Below, piece by piece: positions 51,235 through 56,078 of a DNA stretch of 56,078 nucleotides (position 1 is the stretch's first letter; each line of letters opens with the position of its first letter). The position numbers and the translations under genes were made by a program. Under the pieces are notes generated by a model that ran no database searches, was not told the DNA's origin, and saw only the letters and a program-made list of their open reading frames with translations. The stretch is from Myxococcota bacterium (GTDB lineage: Bacteria; Myxococcota_A; UBA796; CAJQPC01): assembly GCA_023150845.1 (NCBI GenBank), contig JAKLKD010000012.1:1-56078 (forward strand), read 5' to 3'.

Positions 51235-52854
51235 ATGATGTCGTCGCTTCTGCCCCTCGGACTTGTCCCCCTCGGGATCTGGCTCGTCAGCCCCCGCGCG
51301 GCGTCTGGGGTGGACACGCCCTGGTCTTGGCCGAAGGAGCTGGGCCTCGCCGCCCTGGTCGGGGCCCTGTACGCCGCGCTCTGCGGGGCCTGGCTGGCGC
51401 GGTTTTACCTCATCGGCGACAACTTCTTGTGCTCGGACTTCCACGAGTACTGCTCGTCGGTGAGCGCCTTGGCGATGGACGAGCCCGAACGTTTCACCAA
51501 GCAGCGCTCGGCGGCGGCGGCCTTGCCCGCGGCGCTGTTGAGCCGCGAGCACGGGATCATCGACGGCATGGCCTGGGCGGCCCTGCTCTCCAGCGCCCTG
51601 ATCGGCGCCGGGCTCACGCTCTGGGGCCGCGCCGCCCACAGCCGCCTCGCCGGGGTCGCCGCCGCCCTGAGCGCGGCGACGATGATGCCCGTCGTCGTGA
51701 TGTCCCGGACCTTGAGCCTGTATGACGAGATGACCGGCTGGTTTCTGCTCGGCGGCGCCGGGGCCGCCGTGGCCTGGCGGCTGCGCAGCCCAGGGGCGCT
51801 CTTTTTTGCGGGGATCGGCGTCGGCCTCGCCGGGCTCGCCGACTTCCGGGGGCTGTTCTGGGCGGTGTCGTACCTCGGCCTGGGCCTCGCCGCGGCGCTG
51901 TGGCCGGCCCCCGGGGTGGCGGGCCTCGGCCGCTACGCCCTACGCGCGGCGCTGAACCTCATCGCCTTCGTGGTCCCCGTCGTCTACGCCTGGCGCCTCG
52001 GGCCCTGGGCCTACCGCTTCAACATCGGCCTTGAGGCGGTGATGAACCCCAGGCAGCGCTTCGTGGAGTGGGGCTTCACCGACCCCGCGCTCACCGCGCC
52101 GTTCACCGCCGAGAGCTCCTACATCTGGGGCAGCTCCCCGCCTGAAGACATCCCGAAGACCATCCTCTGGGTGATGCAGGAGACGGCGAAGATCCCCCGG
52201 GCCGCCTGGGACACCGCCGACCTCCACCGCCTGCTCAGCGAGCACGTCACGCCTTGGACGCCGCTCTGGGCGGCGGCGGCGGCGCTTACAGCCCTGAGCC
52301 TCTTGCGTGGCCCAGATCGTTTCGCCCGCCTCGTCGCCGTCGTCGGCGCGGGGGTGCCCTTCTTCATGGCGTTTAAGGGCGCCGTGGAGCTGCAGCGGGC
52401 CCAGCTCCATTACCTCGGCAGCTCGATGCCGATCTTCGCCGTGCTCATGGGCGTGGCCTGGGCGACGCTCTGTGAGGGCGCCTCCCCAGCCTGGCTCAGC
52501 CAGCACCTCGACACCTTACGCGCTTGGCTCTGGGCGCCGCTCCGGCGCTGGCCCCGGCTCCACGACGGCCTCACGCCCTCGGTGCGGAGCACGCTCGGCG
52601 GGGTCGTGCTGGGGCTGTTTGTGCTCGGCGCCTTGCCCTCCTTCGTCTCCCCGCAAGCGAGCTGGCGGCGGCACTGGGCCTACGGCGAGGGCGAGATCCT
52701 CACCCTCATCGGCGCCGCGGCGCGGGGGGTGGATCCCGGCCGCAGCGACCAACACAAGGCCTGCGTCGAGGCGCTCAAGGCCGAGAAGGACGCCGGGCGG
52801 AGCCCCTACGGGACGCTCTATGGTGGCGTCGGCGGCGACAAGCGGCGGCGCTGA
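51235..52854 (+). CDS. polytopic membrane protein, GT-C-like
   Basis: A 539-residue protein with about 11 hydrophobic helices. The first external loop has acidic residues (IGDNFLCSDFHEYC), as in GT-C glycosyltransferases and in the three membrane proteins at 33206-38336. Later helices include AGLADFRGLFWAVSYLGLG and YLGSSMPIFAVLMGVAW. The ATG pair at 51235 has no clear Shine-Dalgarno. A TACACT element at 51218-51223 may be a -10 of a nearly leaderless mRNA. It follows the CpXC gene by 30 bases and ends 7 bases from the convergent phosphatase gene. Confidence 0.7.
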   Translation: MMSSLLPLGLVPLGIWLVSPRAASGVDTPWSWPKELGLAALVGALYAALCGAWLARFYLIGDNFLCSDFHEYCSSVSALAMDEPERFTKQRSAAAALPAALLSREHGIIDGMAWAALLSSALIGAGLTLWGRAAHSRLAGVAAALSAATMMPVVVMSRTLSLYDEMTGWFLLGGAGAAVAWRLRSPGALFFAGIGVGLAGLADFRGLFWAVSYLGLGLAAALWPAPGVAGLGRYALRAALNLIAFVVPVVYAWRLGPWAYRFNIGLEAVMNPRQRFVEWGFTDPALTAPFTAESSYIWGSSPPEDIPKTILWVMQETAKIPRAAWDTADLHRLLSEHVTPWTPLWAAAAALTALSLLRGPDRFARLVAVVGAGVPFFMAFKGAVELQRAQLHYLGSSMPIFAVLMGVAWATLCEGASPAWLSQHLDTLRAWLWAPLRRWPRLHDGLTPSVRSTLGGVVLGLFVLGALPSFVSPQASWRRHWAYGEGEILTLIGAAARGVDPGRSDQHKACVEALKAEKDAGRSPYGTLYGGVGGDKRRR

Positions 52855-52861
52855 GCGGCGC

Positions 52862-53497
52862 TCAGCCCACGGCGAAGTAGGCCCGGCGGGCCTTCACCGA
52901 GATCAGGCGGTCCTCCCCACGCAGCCAGCCGGTCAGCGCGCCCCCGTACACACAGGCCGTGTCGAGGCCCAGAGCCGTCGGGCGCCCCTCGTGCTGGCGC
53001 CGCACGAGGCCCCGCATCGCGTCGTGGCCGAAGACGACCAAGGGGCCCGTCCAGCCCGCGTCGTACCAGAAGGGGTTGTCCGAGAGGCGGTCGTCGGGGA
53101 ATCGCCGCATGTGCAGGGCCATGTGCCTTGGGGTGCCCTCAGGGCCGAGCTGGGGGTGAACCCCGGCGTGGACGGCGATGAGCCCGTCATCAAAACGGAA
53201 GACCGGCGCGGCCTCCAGATACGCCAGGGCCTCGGGGGCGGCGTCCATGAGCGCGCCGACGGGGGTGGCCCGGAGCTTGTCGGGGTCCTCCCGCCAGCGC
53301 TGGATGACCCGGGCGTCGTGGTTGCCGAGGATCGTCTCACAGCCCCGCTCTTGGATGGCCCGCCACACGCCGACGGGGTCGGGGCCCCGGGTGAAGAGAT
53401 CGCCCAGGAGCACGACCTTGGCGTCTGGGGCCATGCCGAGGAGGTCGCGGAGCTCGGCGGCGCAGCCGTGGACGTCGCCGACGTAGAGGGTGTCCAT
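52862..53497 (-). CDS. calcineurin-like metallophosphoesterase (ApaH/PrpE-like)
   Basis: A 211-residue phosphoesterase. The family blocks are in order: YVGDVHGCAAEL, VLLGDLFTRGP, ILGNHDARV, IAVHAGVHP and VFGHDAM, which supply the two-metal site. It is close to bis(5'-nucleosyl)-tetraphosphatases and PrpE/Ser-Thr phosphatase-like proteins in size and spacing. Substrates could be diadenosine polyphosphates or phosphoproteins. The gene is divergent from the MopE/DUF2341 gene with about 90 bases between. Confidence 0.92.
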   Translation of the reverse strand: MDTLYVGDVHGCAAELRDLLGMAPDAKVVLLGDLFTRGPDPVGVWRAIQERGCETILGNHDARVIQRWREDPDKLRATPVGALMDAAPEALAYLEAAPVFRFDDGLIAVHAGVHPQLGPEGTPRHMALHMRRFPDDRLSDNPFWYDAGWTGPLVVFGHDAMRGLVRRQHEGRPTALGLDTACVYGGALTGWLRGEDRLISVKARRAYFAVG

Positions 53498-53586
53498 GGG
53501 CCAGAGATTAACCCGGAGCGGCCATGAGCACTCAAGTCGGCGAAGAACGGGGCTATCCTGAGCGCTCCAAAGACGGAGCCCCCTTC

Positions 53587-55962
53587 ATGCGACACCTCTC
53601 CCCTGCCCTCACCCTGGTCACCCTGCTCGCCGTGGCGGCCTGCGGCAAAGACGAGACGCCGAGCGACGACACCGGGCTGCCGACGGCGGACAGCGGGACC
53701 GATGACAGCGAGGCCGACGACAGCGGCGTCGACGACAGCGGCGCGCCGACGGACGAGGACGGCGACGGCAGCCCCGCCGGAGAGGACTGCGACGACGCCG
53801 ACGCCACGAGCTACCCCGGCGCCGAGGAGCGCTGCGACGACCGCGACAACGACTGCGACGGGGAGCTCGACGAGGACCCCGTAGACCCGACGAGCTGGTA
53901 CACCGACGGCGACGCCGACGGCTACGGGGCCGGGGAGCCCATCTCCGCCTGCGACGCCCCCGAAGGCGCCGTCGCCGTGGCCGAGGACTGCGACGACGCC
54001 GACGCCCGCTTCAACCCCGGCGCCGAGGAGTCCGACTGCAGCGACCCCAACGACTACAACTGTGACGGATCCGTAGGCTACGCCGACAACGACAGCGACG
54101 GCTTCGCGGCCTGCCAAGAGTGTGACGACGCCAACGCCGCGGTGAACCCGAACGCTGAGGAGATCTGCGACACCATCGACAACGACTGTGACGGCGGGGT
54201 CGATGAGGACGTCACCACGACCTACTACCAGGACCTCGACGGTGACGGCCACGGCGACGCGGACTACCCCGTCGAGGCCTGCGCGGCCCCCGAGGGTTAC
54301 GCCGCCACGGCGACGGACTGTGATGATCTCGACGCCGCCGTGAGCCCCGACGCCTCGGAGATCTGCGACGACATCGACAACGACTGTGACGGCGTGGTGG
54401 ACCCCGAGAGCGCCGAGGACGCCGTGGACTGGTACGCGGACAGCGACGGCGACGGCTTCGGCGACCCCGACGCCGCCACCCGGTCCTGCGACGCGCCCTC
54501 TGGGTCGGTGCTCGACGCGAACGACTGCGACGACGGCGACGCCGCGGTGAACCCGGACGGGATCGAGATCTGCGACGGCCAAGACAACGACTGTGACGGC
54601 CGGGTGGACCCCTCGGACAGCCTCGACGCCAACACCTACTACACCGACGCCGACGGCGACAGCTTCGGCGACCCCGACGCCACGGTAAAGGGCTGCTCCG
54701 CCCCGGCGGGCGCGGTCTCCGACGACACAGACTGTGACGACGCCGACGGGCTGGTGAACCCCGACGCCTTGGAGATCTGCGACGGCGGCGTCGACAACAA
54801 CTGTGACGGATCCGCCGACGGCGCCGACGCCTGGTGGGACGAGGCCTGGGCCTACCGTGTGCCGGTCACCGTCACCGCCCCGGCGAACGACAGCGAGAGC
54901 CCGCCCGTGGCCGTCACCATCGACTTCGCCGCGGCCTTGGCCTCCCTGGGCGTGAGCGGCGCGCTGGACGAGAGCTCCATCCGCGTCGTGCGCCAGGACT
55001 GCAGCCTCGGCCAGCCCACGATGACGAGCCAGTTTGAGGACGGCGTCGCCGGGCTGTTTGACGGGGCGAGCCACGACGACGACCCGAGCGACGACCGCGG
55101 CGACGTGTTCTGGCTGTTTGACGAGGACGGCGACTACGCCACACTCGACACGGTCACTGGCCTGGAGACCGCGGAGTTCGCGGTCTATTTCGACACCTCG
55201 GGCAGCGCGGCGTCGAGCGGCTCGACCTTGGTGACCTCGGCGACGAGCCTCGCGAACAGCCGCTCCAAGGCGAGCTTCTCCACCGCCGACGGCGGCCTGA
55301 TGAGCGCGCTCACCAGCGGGGCGAGCCCGAGCCTCATGTCCCAGACCGACTCCTGCTGCGGCAACGGCTCCTTCTTCGGCGGCACCTGGAGCAACACGCC
55401 GATGTACGGCTCGGGCACCACCTCCCTCACCCTCGATGGCCCCGTCGTGGCGATGATCACGGCCTACTCGGCGATCTCGACGATGGAGGTCACCAACTGG
55501 TACTGGATGGTGGACGGGCGCCCGGAGCTGTGGAACAAGACCCTGCACGAGACGAACGCCAGCACGACGCTGAACCACGCCACCCACTTCACCCTGGGCA
55601 TCCGCCCCTGGGAGAGCGTGCAGCCAAACATCGGCAGCGGCACATTCACCACAGACACCACCAACTGGCTCTACGCCGACGCCTCAAACGGCACCTGGGG
55701 CGTGAGCTTCGCCTATCGTTGGGCGCCGCTCTTCATCAACCCGAGCCTCAGCCTCTACAACCCCTACCTCATCACCGTCGCGAACGACTACGCCGACTCG
55801 ACGGCGGCGTCGAGCGTGACCGTGCCCGCGGGCACCGTGCTGCTCGACCACACCGTCATGTTTGTGCTGCCCCACGCCGGGAGCTTCACGAGCGTCGATG
55901 ACGAGGTCTTCGCGCTGATGGAGGGCGTGAGCGTCACCGAGGGCAGCCCCGAGCGCTGGTGA
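53587..55962 (+). CDS. lipoprotein with six MopE-type repeats and a DUF2341 domain
   Basis: A 791-residue surface protein. The start is the ATG of MRHLSPAL, eight bases after GGAG. The lipobox is LAVAAC. A Thr/Asp/Ser linker (DSGTDDSEADDSGVDDSG) leads to six repeats of DCDD...CDxxDNDCDG, each about 60-65 residues, separated by WYxDxDxDGxGDP calcium-type linkers. From about residue 417 there is a DUF2341 domain (WWDEAWAYRVPVTV), then a beta-rich C-terminal part (about 590-790) of galectin/jelly-roll appearance. MopE of Methylococcus uses the related repeat to bind copper. The outer-surface role is adhesive or metal-binding by inference. Confidence 0.88.
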   Translation: MRHLSPALTLVTLLAVAACGKDETPSDDTGLPTADSGTDDSEADDSGVDDSGAPTDEDGDGSPAGEDCDDADATSYPGAEERCDDRDNDCDGELDEDPVDPTSWYTDGDADGYGAGEPISACDAPEGAVAVAEDCDDADARFNPGAEESDCSDPNDYNCDGSVGYADNDSDGFAACQECDDANAAVNPNAEEICDTIDNDCDGGVDEDVTTTYYQDLDGDGHGDADYPVEACAAPEGYAATATDCDDLDAAVSPDASEICDDIDNDCDGVVDPESAEDAVDWYADSDGDGFGDPDAATRSCDAPSGSVLDANDCDDGDAAVNPDGIEICDGQDNDCDGRVDPSDSLDANTYYTDADGDSFGDPDATVKGCSAPAGAVSDDTDCDDADGLVNPDALEICDGGVDNNCDGSADGADAWWDEAWAYRVPVTVTAPANDSESPPVAVTIDFAAALASLGVSGALDESSIRVVRQDCSLGQPTMTSQFEDGVAGLFDGASHDDDPSDDRGDVFWLFDEDGDYATLDTVTGLETAEFAVYFDTSGSAASSGSTLVTSATSLANSRSKASFSTADGGLMSALTSGASPSLMSQTDSCCGNGSFFGGTWSNTPMYGSGTTSLTLDGPVVAMITAYSAISTMEVTNWYWMVDGRPELWNKTLHETNASTTLNHATHFTLGIRPWESVQPNIGSGTFTTDTTNWLYADASNGTWGVSFAYRWAPLFINPSLSLYNPYLITVANDYADSTAASSVTVPAGTVLLDHTVMFVLPHAGSFTSVDDEVFALMEGVSVTEGSPERW

Positions 55963-55980
55963 GCCGCCGGGGCGCGCCGC

Positions 55981-56078
55981 TCACTGCCCCGGGGCCAACA
56001 TCCGCCCGTCGATGAGCACCGCGACGGGCTCGTACCACACCCCGTCCGCGCGGGGCTCGGCGCGCCAGAGGGTGAGAT
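55981..56078 (-). CDS. C-terminal fragment of an unidentified gene, start outside window
   Basis: A minus-strand frame stays open from the window edge to TGA at 55981-55983 and encodes the last 31 or so residues (WRAEPRADGVWYEPVAVLI, then DGRMLAPGQ). The codon use matches the neighbours and it is convergent to the MopE gene with an 18-base gap. Too little is visible to name it. Confidence 0.5.
   Translation of the reverse strand, partial: LTLWRAEPRADGVWYEPVAVLIDGRMLAPGQ

Noticed and set aside
52933-55587. 884-codon minus-strand frame opposite the MopE/DUF2341 gene
   Set aside because: The repeated VAVVAV pattern is only the reverse reading of the Asp/Cys repeats, and its end is a frame-shifted reading of the metallophosphoesterase gene.

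Overview
This window is GC-rich (roughly 70 percent by eye) and comes from a Gram-negative bacterium that most resembles the Myxococcota (former Deltaproteobacteria). The outer-membrane and lipid A genes bamA, skp, lpxD, fabZ and lolCD show the envelope type. Myxobacterial hallmarks include a eukaryote-like Ser/Thr kinase and a PP2C-type phosphatase, many lipoproteins with Asp/Thr/Ser/Gly-rich linkers, two giant lipoproteins with MopE-like DCDD...CDGxDNDCDG repeats, and two proteins ending in a Cys-hydrophobic-Arg4 tail of MYXO-CTERM type. I saw no rRNA, tRNA, CRISPR array, insertion sequence or prophage. Genes are packed tightly, very often joined by ATGA or GTGA overlaps, and several convergent pairs overlap at their 3' ends.

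Layout. 1-2941 (+): end of a helical protein, secreted trypsin-like protease, pterin dehydratase, RlmN. 2913-7490 (-): MopE/FG-GAP lipoprotein, envelope protein and membrane Ser/Thr kinase. 7547-9776 (-): PP2C phosphatase and a TGS1-like methyltransferase. 9965-13064 (+): AAA ATPase, secreted MYXO-CTERM-like protein, SDR protein. 13052-21756 is the envelope biogenesis block: lolC/E-lolD-bamA, a calcium/sodium exchanger on the other strand, then skp-lpxD-fabZ-propeller protein. 21846-27621 (-): the phoH-pgpH-ybeY operon, prfB with its programmed +1 frameshift, and a lipoprotein. 27748-33194: alanine dehydrogenase, an exported intradiol-dioxygenase lipoprotein, a membrane-tailed Smr protein, glyoxalase I, HEAT protein, redoxin lipoprotein and a ferritin-like membrane protein.

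33206-38336 (-) holds three translationally coupled large polytopic membrane proteins, probably GT-C-type glycosyltransferases. A 627-base non-coding stretch with 46-base tandem repeats and hairpins follows, then an accessory cluster (38964-41583) of unrecognised small proteins with a tandemly duplicated gene pair. 41700-44840 (-) is a diiron oxygenase, MerR regulator and flavin/2Fe-2S reductase operon with a palindrome in front. 44948-45678 holds a YjbR-like gene and AdoMet decarboxylase; 45667-47967 an M60-type metallopeptidase lipoprotein; 48111-52854 an operon of an unusual cytosolic-looking zinc metallopeptidase, lipoprotein, CpXC protein and membrane protein; 52862-56078 a metallophosphoesterase, a MopE/DUF2341 lipoprotein and a gene fragment.

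The most noteworthy points are apparently non-canonical start codons (ATT for phoH, ATA for pgpH, CTG at 11578), the eukaryote-like TGS1-type methyltransferase, the SDR protein without its catalytic tyrosine, the metallopeptidase operon at 48111, the MerR-controlled diiron oxygenase operon, and the repeat-rich gap beside the duplicated gene pair.
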